Positions 45,772 through 54,665 of a stretch of 64,000 nt of DNA are shown here, one piece after another. Origin of the DNA: Thalassotalea sp. PP2-459. GTDB taxonomy: Bacteria; Pseudomonadota; Gammaproteobacteria; Enterobacterales; Alteromonadaceae. Each line of letters begins with the position of its first letter. Position 1 is the stretch's first letter. A program made the translations under genes and the position numbers. The notes beneath the pieces are model-generated. The model was not told the origin of the DNA, ran no database searches, and saw only the letters and a list, made by a program, of their open reading frames with translations. The stretch covers positions 1-64,000 of the forward strand of contig NZ_MKQD01000025.1 of the NCBI RefSeq assembly GCF_001913705.1. The letters run 5' to 3'.

Positions 45772-46521
45772 ATGTTTTACAAAGTCATTTTAAGTATTTT
45801 AGTGATGATATTGTTCGCAAATCAGGCATTAGCAAACGATACAAAAAAAGTGCTAATTGTTTTAACAAGCCACGATCAACTTGGGAGTACAGGCAAAAAA
45901 ACAGGCTTTTGGTTACCTGAACTTACGCATCCTTACTACCGTTTAACGCAAGCTAATATTGACGTTGATATTGCCAGCATCAAAGGAGGGTTAGCCCCCA
46001 TAGATGCGAAAGCCTTTACAGAAGCTGATGATAACCATCAACGATTTCTCAATGATACCGACCTACTAACAAAGGTGCTAAATACCATACCTATAGATAA
46101 GGTGGTTGCTAACGAATATGACGCCGTTATCTACAGTGGTGGCTCTGGGCCAATGTGGGATTTTCCAAATAACCCTGACATCGAGCGAATATCGACCACA
46201 ATTTATCAAAACAATGGTATTGTTGCCGCAGTTTGCCATGGTGTTGCTGCGTTAACTAGTATCACATTACCAAATGGTGATTTACTGATTAAAGGTAAAA
46301 GAGTCACAGGCTTTAGTAATATCGAAGAGCAAGAATTAGGCACTGAAAATATTGTGCCTTTTCTTTTACAAAGTAAGTTAATAGATCAAGGTGCAACATT
46401 CATAGAAGGAAAGCCTTGGCAAAGTAATGTAATTATTGATGGGCAGTTAATAACCGGTCAAAACCCTGCATCAGCAACGCCATTAGCTGACGCGCTAATC
46501 AATCAATTACGGAAAAATTAA
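45772..46521 (+). CDS. Exported DJ-1/PfpI (Hsp31-like) protein (249 aa)
   Basis: A signal peptide (residues 1-21, ending ANQALA) precedes a class I glutamine-amidotransferase-like DJ-1/PfpI domain. The nucleophile elbow is VAAVCHGVAALTS with Cys; YSGGSGPMWDFPNN and a KRVTGFSNIEEQELG region match the Hsp31/YDR533C-like group, which act as glyoxalases or deglycases. Acting outside the cytoplasm is unusual for these. It is a single gene with AAAGGT upstream. Confidence 0.85.
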   Translation: MFYKVILSILVMILFANQALANDTKKVLIVLTSHDQLGSTGKKTGFWLPELTHPYYRLTQANIDVDIASIKGGLAPIDAKAFTEADDNHQRFLNDTDLLTKVLNTIPIDKVVANEYDAVIYSGGSGPMWDFPNNPDIERISTTIYQNNGIVAAVCHGVAALTSITLPNGDLLIKGKRVTGFSNIEEQELGTENIVPFLLQSKLIDQGATFIEGKPWQSNVIIDGQLITGQNPASATPLADALINQLRKN

Positions 46522-46545
46522 TCAATATAAGTTTAACTAAAAGAA

Positions 46546-46563
46546 AGCCGGCTTATGCCGGCT
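46546..46563. terminator. Short hairpin between convergent genes
   Basis: AGCCGGC with GCCGGCT around TTAT; there is no T-run, so it is a weak terminator at best. Confidence 0.45.
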
Positions 46564-46571
46564 CAAATCGT

Positions 46572-48221
46572 TTACATGTTGGGGTAATTTGGCCCCCCAG
46601 CCCCTTCTGGCGTTACCCAAGTAATATTCTGGCTTGGGTCCTTAATGTCACACGTTTTACAGTGAACACAGTTTTGTGCATTAATCACAAACTTATCGCC
46701 ATCGTCGGTACTTTCAACTTCATATACTCCTACAGGACAATATCGCTGAGCAGGTTCTGCATACTTAGGTAAATTGACTGAGAGAGGAATGCTGCTATCA
46801 GCTAATTTTAGATGGCATGGCTGTTCTTCTTCATGGTTCGTATTCGATAAAAATACTGAAGATAACTTATCAAAACTTAATGTATTGTCCGGTTTAGGGT
46901 ACTGAATTACCGCACACTCTGCCGCCGTTTTAAGCTGTGCATGATCTAATGATTCATCTTTAAAGTTAACCGGTAACTTACCACCAAAAAAGTTTTGATC
47001 AATGGTGTTAAATGCACCACCCCAAAAGGTACCAAATTTATGCATTGCAGGGCCAAAGTTACGTGTATTGTATAGCTCATCATAAAGCCATGATTGCTTA
47101 AACTTATCAGTGAAACCAGTGAGGTCTTTGCCACCTTCATCACCCGAAGCAAGTGCTTGAAATACAGTTTCAGCGGCAAGCATACCCGACTTCATCGCCG
47201 TATGATTGCCTTTAATTTTAGCAAAATTAATGGTGCCAGCATCACAACCTACCAACAGTGCACCTGGCATTGTCATTTTTGGTAATGAATTAAATCCACC
47301 TTTTGCTAACGCTCTTGCACCATAAGAAACCCGCTTACCGCCTGTTAAATATTGTGCAATTTTAGGATGATGTTTATATCGTTGAAATTCGTCAAATGGA
47401 CTTAAATGCGGGTTGCTATAATTGAGATCAATGATCATACCAACAAACACTTGATTGTTTTCTGCATGATACAAATAGCCACCACCACCGGTATCTTTAT
47501 CTAATGGCCAACCGGCAGTATGCACCACTAAACCTTCTTGATGTTTATCAGGATCAATATCCCAGATTTCTTTAAAACCAATACCATAGTGTTGAGGCGA
47601 TTTATCAGCATCTAAGGCAAATTTACCAATAAGTTCTTTACCTAGATGACCACGACAACCCTCAGCAAACACAGTATATTTAGCACGAAGTTCCATACCA
47701 GGCACAAATGAATCTTTCTGATTACCTTCAGTATCAAGCCCCATATCACCGGTTAATATGCCAGCAACACTGCCATCTTCGTGATAAATAACCTCTTGTG
47801 CCGGAAAGCCTGGAAAAATTTCAACGCCTAAACTTTCTGCTTGTTCAGCTAACCAGCGGCACATGTTACCCATGCTCGCAATATAGTTACCATTATTGTG
47901 CATTGTTTTGGGTACACCAAAACCGGGGAGTTTAATCGCGCTTTCATCCCCGTTTAATAAATAAATATCATCGCCAGTTACTTTGGTATTTAGTGGCGCG
48001 CCTTTTTCTTGCCAATCAGGAAAAAGTTCATTTAAGGCTCTTGGCTCAAATACCGCACCAGATAAAATATGTGCCCCAACCTCTGACCCCTTTTCAACAA
48101 CACAAACCATTAGCTCTTGTTCTTTTTCTTGAGCTAACTGCATTAGCTTACATGCAGTAGATAAACCAGAAGGACCAGCCCCCACGATCACTACGTCAAA
48201 TTCCATTGATTCGCGTTCCAT
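46572..48221 (-). CDS. etfD: Electron transfer flavoprotein-ubiquinone oxidoreductase
   Basis: ETF:QO passes electrons from reduced ETF to the quinone pool in the inner membrane. FAD motif FDVVIVGAGPSGLSTACKL at the N-terminus, a central GWPLDKDTGGGGYLYH segment, and a C-terminal [4Fe-4S] ferredoxin-like Cys cluster (YCPVGVYEV, then QNCVHCKTCDIKDPSQNITW) with GGGPNYP-type ending. The ATG at 48221 with GGGGGGAATT just upstream is preferred to the TTG at 48257. It is divergent from etfBA, and two palindromes stand upstream. Confidence 0.95.
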   Translation of the reverse strand: MERESMEFDVVIVGAGPSGLSTACKLMQLAQEKEQELMVCVVEKGSEVGAHILSGAVFEPRALNELFPDWQEKGAPLNTKVTGDDIYLLNGDESAIKLPGFGVPKTMHNNGNYIASMGNMCRWLAEQAESLGVEIFPGFPAQEVIYHEDGSVAGILTGDMGLDTEGNQKDSFVPGMELRAKYTVFAEGCRGHLGKELIGKFALDADKSPQHYGIGFKEIWDIDPDKHQEGLVVHTAGWPLDKDTGGGGYLYHAENNQVFVGMIIDLNYSNPHLSPFDEFQRYKHHPKIAQYLTGGKRVSYGARALAKGGFNSLPKMTMPGALLVGCDAGTINFAKIKGNHTAMKSGMLAAETVFQALASGDEGGKDLTGFTDKFKQSWLYDELYNTRNFGPAMHKFGTFWGGAFNTIDQNFFGGKLPVNFKDESLDHAQLKTAAECAVIQYPKPDNTLSFDKLSSVFLSNTNHEEEQPCHLKLADSSIPLSVNLPKYAEPAQRYCPVGVYEVESTDDGDKFVINAQNCVHCKTCDIKDPSQNITWVTPEGAGGPNYPNM

Positions 48222-48254
48222 AATTCCCCCCGAAATGATAACCACACTGAAATT

Positions 48255-48287
48255 CAAACACCCGTTTGATTTTCAAACACCTGTTTG
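48255..48287. promoter_or_regulatory. Two PsrA-like operators upstream of ETF:QO
   Basis: CAAACACCCGTTTG (48255-48268) and CAAACACCTGTTTG (48274-48287), 19 bases centre to centre, fit the CAAAC-N4-GTTTG pattern known for PsrA, a TetR-type regulator of fatty-acid breakdown and of etf genes. They sit 34-66 bases before the ETF:QO start. Confidence 0.6.
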
Positions 48288-48380
48288 ATAACATCATACC
48301 TATAGAATTTTCGCCAGTAAATACTATGATGTAAAAGACTGTTTATTGGTATAAAACAAAAAACGTTCAATCGCACAAAT

Positions 48381-48400
48381 TTACGTTGACGTTCACGTAA
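48381..48400. promoter_or_regulatory. LiuR-like palindrome upstream of etfB
   Basis: TTACGTTGACGTTCACGTAA has inverted TTACGT/ACGTAA ends with an internal ACGT-like half, close to motifs described for LiuR, the MerR-type regulator of branched-chain amino-acid breakdown. It lies 105 bases before the etfB ATG. A TTGAA-CAAA-TTCAA palindrome follows at 48415-48428. Confidence 0.45.
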
Positions 48401-48504
48401 CCCTAAAGTAGCCTTTGAACAAATTCAAGTTAAGTTATTACTAGTCTAGTTCTTTTCTATAAAAACTGGGCACTAAATTACAACAAGCACAATTAGAGGC
48501 AACG

Positions 48505-49257
48505 ATGAAAGTATTAGTTCCGATAAAACGTGTCATCGATTATAACGTTAAAGTACGTGTAAAAGCTGACAACTCAGATGTTGATCTTGCTAATGTTAAA
48601 ATGGCAATCAACCCTTTCTGTGAAATTGCAGTAGAAGAAGCAGTAAGACTCAAAGAAGCAGGTACAGCAACTGAAATTATCGCGATTTCAATTGGTGATA
48701 AATCTTGTCAAGAACAGTTACGTACTGCCCTAGCTTTAGGTGCTGACCGTGCTATTCAAATAAATACAGATGAAAAGCTAGATTCATTACATGTCGCCAA
48801 GCTTTTGCAAAAAGTTGTTGAAGAAGAGCAACCACAATTGGTTATTCTTGGAAAACAATCAATCGATTCAGACAACAACCAAACAGGACAAATGCTTGCA
48901 GCATTAACTGGCCTTCCACAAGGTACTTTCGCCTCTGAAGTAAAAATAGACGGCGATAAAGTTAACGTAACACGTGAAGTAGATGGTGGTTTGCAGACAG
49001 TTGCTCTTAACCTTCCTGCTATCGTGACGACTGATTTACGTTTAAACGAGCCACGTTATGCCTCATTACCAAACATAATGAAAGCAAAACGTAAGCCATT
49101 AGATGTTAAAGAAGCATCAGAATTCGGCTTAGACTTAACACCTCGTACAACCTTAATAAAAGTAACACCGCCAGCGGAACGTCAAGCGGGTATTGTTGTT
49201 GAAACAGTAGATGAGTTAGTCGATAAATTGAAAAACGAAGCTAAGGTGATCGCATGA
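48505..49257 (+). CDS. etfB: Electron transfer flavoprotein beta subunit
   Basis: [20 protein letters not shown] is the classic start; the AMP-binding part and the recognition loop ([33 protein letters not shown]) are present, and [16 protein letters not shown] is the family signature. 250 residues is normal. GAGGCAACG precedes the ATG. It overlaps etfA by four bases. Confidence 0.97.
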   Translation: MKVLVPIKRVIDYNVKVRVKADNSDVDLANVKMAINPFCEIAVEEAVRLKEAGTATEIIAISIGDKSCQEQLRTALALGADRAIQINTDEKLDSLHVAKLLQKVVEEEQPQLVILGKQSIDSDNNQTGQMLAALTGLPQGTFASEVKIDGDKVNVTREVDGGLQTVALNLPAIVTTDLRLNEPRYASLPNIMKAKRKPLDVKEASEFGLDLTPRTTLIKVTPPAERQAGIVVETVDELVDKLKNEAKVIA

Positions 49258-50180
49258 GCATTTTAATCTATGTAGAACACGATAATAACGAATTAAAAGC
49301 CGACACGCTTAAAACAGTATCAGCTGCTCAAGCAATTGGTGGTGATATTCATTTACTTGTTGCAGGTCATAATTGTTCAGCGGTTGCAGAGCAGGCTGCA
49401 AAAGTAAATGGTGTAACAAAAGTATTGATTGCTGACAATGCAGCTTACGAAAACCAGTTAGCAGAAAACGTAAGTTTATTAGTAACTGAACTGGCTGCCG
49501 ATTATAACGTGATCATGGCAACAGCCCTAACAACAGGTAAAAACTTTATGCCACGTGTTGCGGCATTGTTAGATGTAGCACAGATTTCAGACATCATCGG
49601 TGTTGAATCTGCTGATACTTTTGTGCGTCCAATTTATGCAGGCAACGCAATAGCAACGGTACAGAGCTTAGACAGTAAGAAAGTGATCACTGTACGTGCT
49701 ACAGCTTTTGATGCGGTAGCAACCGACGGTAACGCAGACGTTGTTAACCTTTCACAGGCAACTGACGCGGGTACTTCATCACACGTGAATGATGAATTTA
49801 CTGAATCAGAGCGCCCTGACTTAGGCGCAGCAAACGTTGTTATTTCAGGCGGTCGCGGTATGCAAAATGGTGATAACTTCACATTATTAGAAGGTATTGC
49901 AGATAAACTAGGTGCCGCAATTGGTGCCTCTCGTGCAGCTGTTGATGCTGGCTTTGTACCTAACGATATGCAAGTAGGTCAAACAGGTAAAATTGTTGCA
50001 CCGGACTTATATATCGCCGTTGGTATTTCAGGTGCCATCCAACACTTAGCTGGCATGAAAGATTCTAAAATTATCGTTGCCATTAACAAAGATGCCGAAG
50101 CGCCTATATTTCAAGTTGCAGATTACGGTATTGTTGCTGACTTATTCGACGTATTACCCGAGCTTGAAAGCAAACTATAA
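49254..50180 (+). CDS. etfA: Electron transfer flavoprotein alpha subunit
   Basis: Forms the heterodimer with EtfB that accepts electrons from acyl-CoA and other dehydrogenases. The FAD-binding C-terminal domain is complete: [38 protein letters not shown] and [38 protein letters not shown]. 308 residues. The start overlaps the end of etfB as ATGA, so translation is coupled; a strong terminator follows. Confidence 0.97.
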   Translation: MSILIYVEHDNNELKADTLKTVSAAQAIGGDIHLLVAGHNCSAVAEQAAKVNGVTKVLIADNAAYENQLAENVSLLVTELAADYNVIMATALTTGKNFMPRVAALLDVAQISDIIGVESADTFVRPIYAGNAIATVQSLDSKKVITVRATAFDAVATDGNADVVNLSQATDAGTSSHVNDEFTESERPDLGAANVVISGGRGMQNGDNFTLLEGIADKLGAAIGASRAAVDAGFVPNDMQVGQTGKIVAPDLYIAVGISGAIQHLAGMKDSKIIVAINKDAEAPIFQVADYGIVADLFDVLPELESKL

Positions 50181-50206
50181 ACCGACTTATACGGTAATAA
50201 AATAAC

Positions 50207-50234
50207 AAAACCAGTCGAAAGACTGGTTTTTTTT
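50207..50234 (+). terminator. Terminator after etfA
   Basis: AAAACCAGTC pairs with GACTGGTTTT around GAAA, with a T-run of eight. Confidence 0.9.
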
Positions 50235-50279
50235 ATGCGTAAAGATATAATGCCGAAAACTTACGTTAGAGCTTATCAT

Positions 50280-50609
50280 ATGTCTTGGCAAGATCAGTTA
50301 TCGCAACTCGTTTACTCAACTGACGAAGGTAAAATTACACCTGAAAAGGTTGAACAAGTCAGCCCATCTGATGGTACAGCTAAAGTTAGGCGAGAAACAA
50401 AAGGCAGAAAAGGTAAAGGTGTTATTGTTATTTCTGGCTTAGGGCTTGATCAAAAAGCACTAAAAAACTTAGCAAGTACGTTAAAGAAAAAAGCCGGCAC
50501 AGGCGGAAGTGTTGTCGATGAAACCATCGAAATTCAAGGCGACAAAAGAGATGTGATCAAAGCTGAATTAGAAAAAGCAGGTTACAAGGTTAAATTTACC
50601 GGCGGCTAA
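50280..50609 (+). CDS. yciH: SUI1/eIF1-like translation factor, YciH type (109 aa)
   Basis: Residues about 40-109 form the SUI1/eIF1 fold: VRRETKGRKGKGVIVISGLG, LKNLASTLKKKAGTGGSVVDETIEIQGD, ending KAELEKAGYKVKFTGG. YciH proteins act on start-site or initiator selection. The ATG at 50280 (MSWQDQLSQLVYSTDEG) matches the family start; the frame extends to 50235, but that part would overlap the etfA terminator's T-run. The response-regulator gene follows after 18 bases. Confidence 0.85.
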   Translation: MSWQDQLSQLVYSTDEGKITPEKVEQVSPSDGTAKVRRETKGRKGKGVIVISGLGLDQKALKNLASTLKKKAGTGGSVVDETIEIQGDKRDVIKAELEKAGYKVKFTGG

Positions 50610-50627
50610 GAGCGCTAGAGAGAAGAT

Positions 50628-51425
50628 ATGACAAATATACAACCAAGTGAACTATCTATTTTGCTCGTTGAGCCATCTGATACGCAAAGTAAAATAATCA
50701 TTAATCGATTAAAACAGCAGAACATAACTGAAATTACCTTAGCAAAAACCTTTGATGATGCATTACAGCAAATAACACGTTATCACTTTGATTTAATTGC
50801 CAGTGCTATGTACTTTGATAAAGGTACAGCACTTGATTTATTAAGCCATGTAAAAACATCTGACAAGTGTCAAGACTCAGCGTTTATGTTAGTGTCAAGT
50901 GAATATAAACGTGAAAGCCTTGAAGAGTTTAAACAATCAGGTGTTGTCGCAATATTGCCAAAACCCTTTACACCTGAAAACCTACACGCAGCCATTAACA
51001 ATACCATTGATTTAATTTCACCTGATGAAATGGAACTCGATTACTTCGACGTGCATGAAATTCGTGTATTACTTGTTGACGACAGCATGCTTGCTCGCAA
51101 TCATATCAAACGCGTGTTGAATAATTTGGGTTTGTTAAAAGTTACAGAAGCAAAAGACGGCAGTGAAGCAATAGAAATACTAAACGAAAACATGTTCGAT
51201 TTAATTGTTACTGACTTTAATATGCCTGAAGTTGACGGACGCCAGTTAACTAAATATGTACGAGAGCAAAGCCAACAATCGCATATACCTATTCTAATGG
51301 TAACCAGTGAAAGTAAAGATACTCACTTAGCAAATATTGAACAAGATGGCGTTAATGCCTTGTGCGACAAACCCTTTGAACCTAAATTTGTTAAACAAAT
51401 TCTATATACCCTATTAGAGCATTAA
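50628..51425 (+). CDS. Two-receiver response regulator (265 aa)
   Basis: Two CheY-like domains and no output domain. The C-terminal receiver (residues about 145-265) is complete: acidic pair VDD (151-152), phospho-acceptor Asp196 in LIVTDFNMP, Thr in MVTSE, Lys248 in CDKPFEP. The N-terminal receiver (about 10-128) is degenerate: the Asp position holds Ala60 in FDLIASAMYF, only one acid remains at VEPSD, though the Lys112 in PKPF is kept. It may signal through protein contacts. No histidine kinase is adjacent. Preceded closely by yciH. Confidence 0.85.
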   Translation: MTNIQPSELSILLVEPSDTQSKIIINRLKQQNITEITLAKTFDDALQQITRYHFDLIASAMYFDKGTALDLLSHVKTSDKCQDSAFMLVSSEYKRESLEEFKQSGVVAILPKPFTPENLHAAINNTIDLISPDEMELDYFDVHEIRVLLVDDSMLARNHIKRVLNNLGLLKVTEAKDGSEAIEILNENMFDLIVTDFNMPEVDGRQLTKYVREQSQQSHIPILMVTSESKDTHLANIEQDGVNALCDKPFEPKFVKQILYTLLEH

Positions 51426-51604
51426 TTAGCGTCTGTTGATCTTTCGCGTTTATTTTTGCAGCAGTTTATGGGTATTTAGACAAGACATTGCGATTAATGT
51501 GTGGTTATTCCACATGAGAAAACAATAACGACGTATAAATGACAAAAAACGCTGCCCTTTGGGTTCGAACAAAATTTAATCTCAAAAGATCAACAGGCCC
51601 TAAT
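51425..51604. repeat. Complete MITE family B, 180 bp
   Basis: Inverted terminal repeats: ATTAGCGTCTGTTGATCTTT at the left and, read inverted, ATTAGGGCCTGTTGATCTTT at the right. No coding capacity. It begins at the last base of the response-regulator stop codon and abuts tyrR's 3' end. A decayed copy lies at 2042-2128. Confidence 0.75.
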
Positions 51605-51609
51605 CGGGC

Positions 51610-53127
51610 TTACCCTATGCGATAAGCCCTAAGCTTCATTGCTATTTTATTATGCGACACATTTAAACGTGCAGCTAGCTTTCGAGTTGTAGGGTAATGT
51701 GGGTAAAGTTGCGTTAGCAGACTTTTTTCAAACTCAGCTTGCGCAGAAGCCCAGTCTTGCACATGTAACGTTTCTAGTTGACCGTCGTTTTTTTGCTGGC
51801 CAAAAAGTACTTGTTGCACTTGTTCAGTATCTATTACATCGCCATCAGATAGTGCAACTAATCTAAAAATCGTATTTTCCAATTGCCTTATATTACCCGG
51901 CCAGTGATAACCACGAAGCAACTCAAGAGCAGCTGCAGTTATATCAACACCTTGTTGGTTAATTTGTTGAGATGCTAAAGACAAAAAGTAATTAACCAGT
52001 AATTCAATATCAGACTGCCGTTGTGCAAGTGTCGGTAATTCAACTTTTAATACATTTAGTCGATAAAATAAATCTTCTCGAAACTCCCCTTGTATAAACA
52101 ATTCATCAAAGTCTTGATGGCTAGCACTAATAATTTTTACATCCGCTTTAAATTCTTTGGTGCCACCTACTTTGCGATAACGAAAGTCCTGTAAAAACCG
52201 TAAGAGTTTGGCTTGCAAATAAGGTGACATTTCAGCGATTTCATCTAAAAATAATGTGCCACCATTTGCTAACTCAAAAAGGCCTGGTTTGCCGCCTTTG
52301 TTCGCCCCTGTGAATGCCCCAGAGGTATAACCAAATAATTCACTTTCAAGCAGTTGCTCAGGAATAGCCGCACAGTTAATCGTTAAAAAAGGTTTATCTT
52401 TTCGCGGGCCTAATTGATGTAATGCTTGAGCCACCAATTCTTTACCAGTGCCTGTTTTACCTACGATTAACACTGGTAAATCTAGGGTAGCAAAACGCAA
52501 GATCTGAGACTTTACTAAGTTAATTTGTTCAGACTCTCCGATCATGGCTTGCAGCGCGTTATCTTTAGATGATTGTACTAAGGATAACTGCCGACCTACT
52601 TTTTCAACTGATTTTAAATAGATAACCGCTCCTGTGACCGTATTCGCGCTCATCACTGGGTTAATGTCTGCAATAAAAGGCTCACCAAAAAAAGTGACCG
52701 TCATACTTAATTCATGAGGTTGTATTAGTGCATCTATCGAGGCATCAATCACATCGTCAATATGGCTATGGACTAAATCCACGTTACTTTGTTTTGCAAT
52801 AGTTTTTGCAGCCTGATTAGTGGCTAAAATCATACCTGTGCTACTAATATCTAAAATAGGATCCGTTATTTTTGCCAACAACGCCTGTACATGCTTTTCA
52901 CGCACTTCAGACGGCATCTCATTAATTTCAATGCACTGTTTTATGCCGTCAACAGGCATTAACAAACGTTTAACCCGTGAAAGGGTCGCCTCTATAGCAT
53001 CAATATGAACAAAAGTATTTTGGCTTTGTACTTCAATACTTTTTACGTTCCAGTCATGGGAAGCAAACGTGGCTAATATTTCTTGGCTAATACCTACTCT
53101 GTCTGCAGATTCAATACAAATTTTCAT
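51610..53127 (-). CDS. tyrR: Aromatic amino-acid regulator TyrR
   Basis: ACT domain (about 1-70), PAS (about 80-185), AAA+ domain (about 205-430, with GKTGTGKELVAQALH, GAFTGANKGGKPGLFELANGGTLFLDEIAEM), and a C-terminal Fis-like HTH (TTRKLAARLNVSHNKIAMKLRAYRI). 505 residues against 513 in E. coli. TyrR senses aromatic amino acids. It is divergent from methionine gamma-lyase; a TYR-box-like site lies between them. Confidence 0.95.
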   Translation of the reverse strand: MKICIESADRVGISQEILATFASHDWNVKSIEVQSQNTFVHIDAIEATLSRVKRLLMPVDGIKQCIEINEMPSEVREKHVQALLAKITDPILDISSTGMILATNQAAKTIAKQSNVDLVHSHIDDVIDASIDALIQPHELSMTVTFFGEPFIADINPVMSANTVTGAVIYLKSVEKVGRQLSLVQSSKDNALQAMIGESEQINLVKSQILRFATLDLPVLIVGKTGTGKELVAQALHQLGPRKDKPFLTINCAAIPEQLLESELFGYTSGAFTGANKGGKPGLFELANGGTLFLDEIAEMSPYLQAKLLRFLQDFRYRKVGGTKEFKADVKIISASHQDFDELFIQGEFREDLFYRLNVLKVELPTLAQRQSDIELLVNYFLSLASQQINQQGVDITAAALELLRGYHWPGNIRQLENTIFRLVALSDGDVIDTEQVQQVLFGQQKNDGQLETLHVQDWASAQAEFEKSLLTQLYPHYPTTRKLAARLNVSHNKIAMKLRAYRIG

Positions 53128-53232
53128 GTAATAATTTTGATACTTAGTAATAATTTAATGACAACATAATAGTATTTAATTTTCAAGTATTTAGTGATTA
53201 AAAGCCTTATTAATTTCATTTAAAAACCAAGC

Positions 53233-53250
53233 TGTAATATATACATTACA
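53233..53250. promoter_or_regulatory. TYR-box-like palindrome between tyrR and methionine gamma-lyase gene
   Basis: TGTAATATATACATTACA matches the TGTAAA-N6-TTTACA TYR-box layout, with perfect 6-base arms. It lies 106 bases from the tyrR start and 126 from the lyase start. Confidence 0.6.
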
Positions 53251-53375
53251 AAAATAATTACTCTACTTTTACATAAAAACATTAAACTATTGTTTTATAT
53301 GTCATTTCTCGTTATGGCGTGAATATTGATACCAAATTCATTAACGAACGTATTCCGATATCACATGAGAAAACT

Positions 53376-54581
53376 ATGATTAAAAGCAAATTTATCGAAA
53401 CACAAGTTGTGCACGGCGGCAAAATAAAAGACGAACAGTTTGGCTCGTTAGCGTCTCCTTTATATCAAACATCAACCTTTACCTTCGAAAGTGCAGAACA
53501 AGGGGCACAGCGGTTTGCGGGAGAAGCTGAGGGATATATGTACACGCGTTTAGGTAACCCTACTACGCGTGAACTTGAACAACGCATGGCACAATTAGAA
53601 GGTACCGAAGATGCTGCCGCAACAGCAACAGGAATGGCTGCAGTGTCTGCGGCCTTATTAACTAATTTAACAGCGGGCGATCACTTGATTGCATCAAAAG
53701 CAATTTATGGCTGCTCATATGCCTTAATGAATCACATGTTAACGCGCTTCGGCATCGAAGTGAGTTTTGTTGATATGAGCGAAGCAGAAAATATCAACGC
53801 TGCTATTCAAGATAATACTAAAGTTATCTTCTTAGAGTCTCCTATTAATCCGAACCTACAGGTACTTGATTTAGAATCTATTTTATCGATAGCAAAAAAG
53901 CATCACTTAATTTCTATCGTTGATAACACTTTTCTAACGCCCGTACTTCAAAAACCTATTCGATTTGGAGCAGATATTATTGTACATAGCGCAACAAAGT
54001 ATTTAAACGGCCATGGCGATGTAGTTGCAGGTATTATATGTGGTCGCACAGAAATGATTAACGAGATAAAGCTAACGGCACTAAAAGATATTGGCGGTAC
54101 CATGGGCCCTCATGATGCATGGTTGATCATACGTGGTTTAAAAACCTTGCCTATTCGAATTGAAAGACATTGCCAAAATGCACAGTTAGTTGCTGAATTC
54201 TTAGAAAGCCACCCTGCGGTAGATACCGTATATTACCCAGGACTACCCTCGCATCAAGGCCACCAGTACATAGGTAAACAAATGAAGGCTGCTGGTGGCG
54301 TTATCGGTTTTGAGCTCAAATGTGACGTAACAGGTGGTGCCGAATTTATTAATCGTATGCAGTTATTTTCCATCGCCGTCAGTTTAGGTGATGCTGAATC
54401 TTTAATTCAACACCCAGCATCAATGACACATTCTCCTTATAGCGATGAAGAGCGTGCTAAAGCGGGTATTAGTGACGGCTTAATAAGAATCTCCGTTGGC
54501 CTAGAGAATGTGACCGACATCATTTCCGACCTTAAACAGTCGTTAGATCAGGTTAGGCTTAACACGACAAAAGTGGCTTAG
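53376..54581 (+). CDS. megL: Methionine gamma-lyase (401 aa)
   Basis: PLP enzyme of the Cys/Met-metabolism group that splits methionine to methanethiol, ammonia and 2-oxobutyrate. Seen: TRLGNPTTRELEQRMAQLEG, the gamma-lyase signature Cys in KAIYGCSYALM, and the PLP Lys in VHSATKYLNGHGDVVAG. The ATG at 53376 (GAGAA before it) gives 401 residues, close to the 398 of known enzymes; a GTG at 53319 would add 19. A cystathionine gamma-lyase is the main alternative, but the Cys residue favours MGL. Confidence 0.88.
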   Translation: MIKSKFIETQVVHGGKIKDEQFGSLASPLYQTSTFTFESAEQGAQRFAGEAEGYMYTRLGNPTTRELEQRMAQLEGTEDAAATATGMAAVSAALLTNLTAGDHLIASKAIYGCSYALMNHMLTRFGIEVSFVDMSEAENINAAIQDNTKVIFLESPINPNLQVLDLESILSIAKKHHLISIVDNTFLTPVLQKPIRFGADIIVHSATKYLNGHGDVVAGIICGRTEMINEIKLTALKDIGGTMGPHDAWLIIRGLKTLPIRIERHCQNAQLVAEFLESHPAVDTVYYPGLPSHQGHQYIGKQMKAAGGVIGFELKCDVTGGAEFINRMQLFSIAVSLGDAESLIQHPASMTHSPYSDEERAKAGISDGLIRISVGLENVTDIISDLKQSLDQVRLNTTKVA

Positions 54582-54632
54582 ACAAAACAGTATTTTTAGC
54601 AACTCACATGCAGCCATTAATGTTCAATAGAT

Positions 54633-54659
54633 AAAGCTCGACGTTTAACGTCGAGCTTT
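54633..54659. terminator. Bidirectional terminator
   Basis: AAAGCTCGACGTT pairs with AACGTCGAGCTTT around a single base, between the convergent lyase and endonuclease/phosphatase genes. Confidence 0.85.
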
Positions 54660-54665
54660 GGTTTA

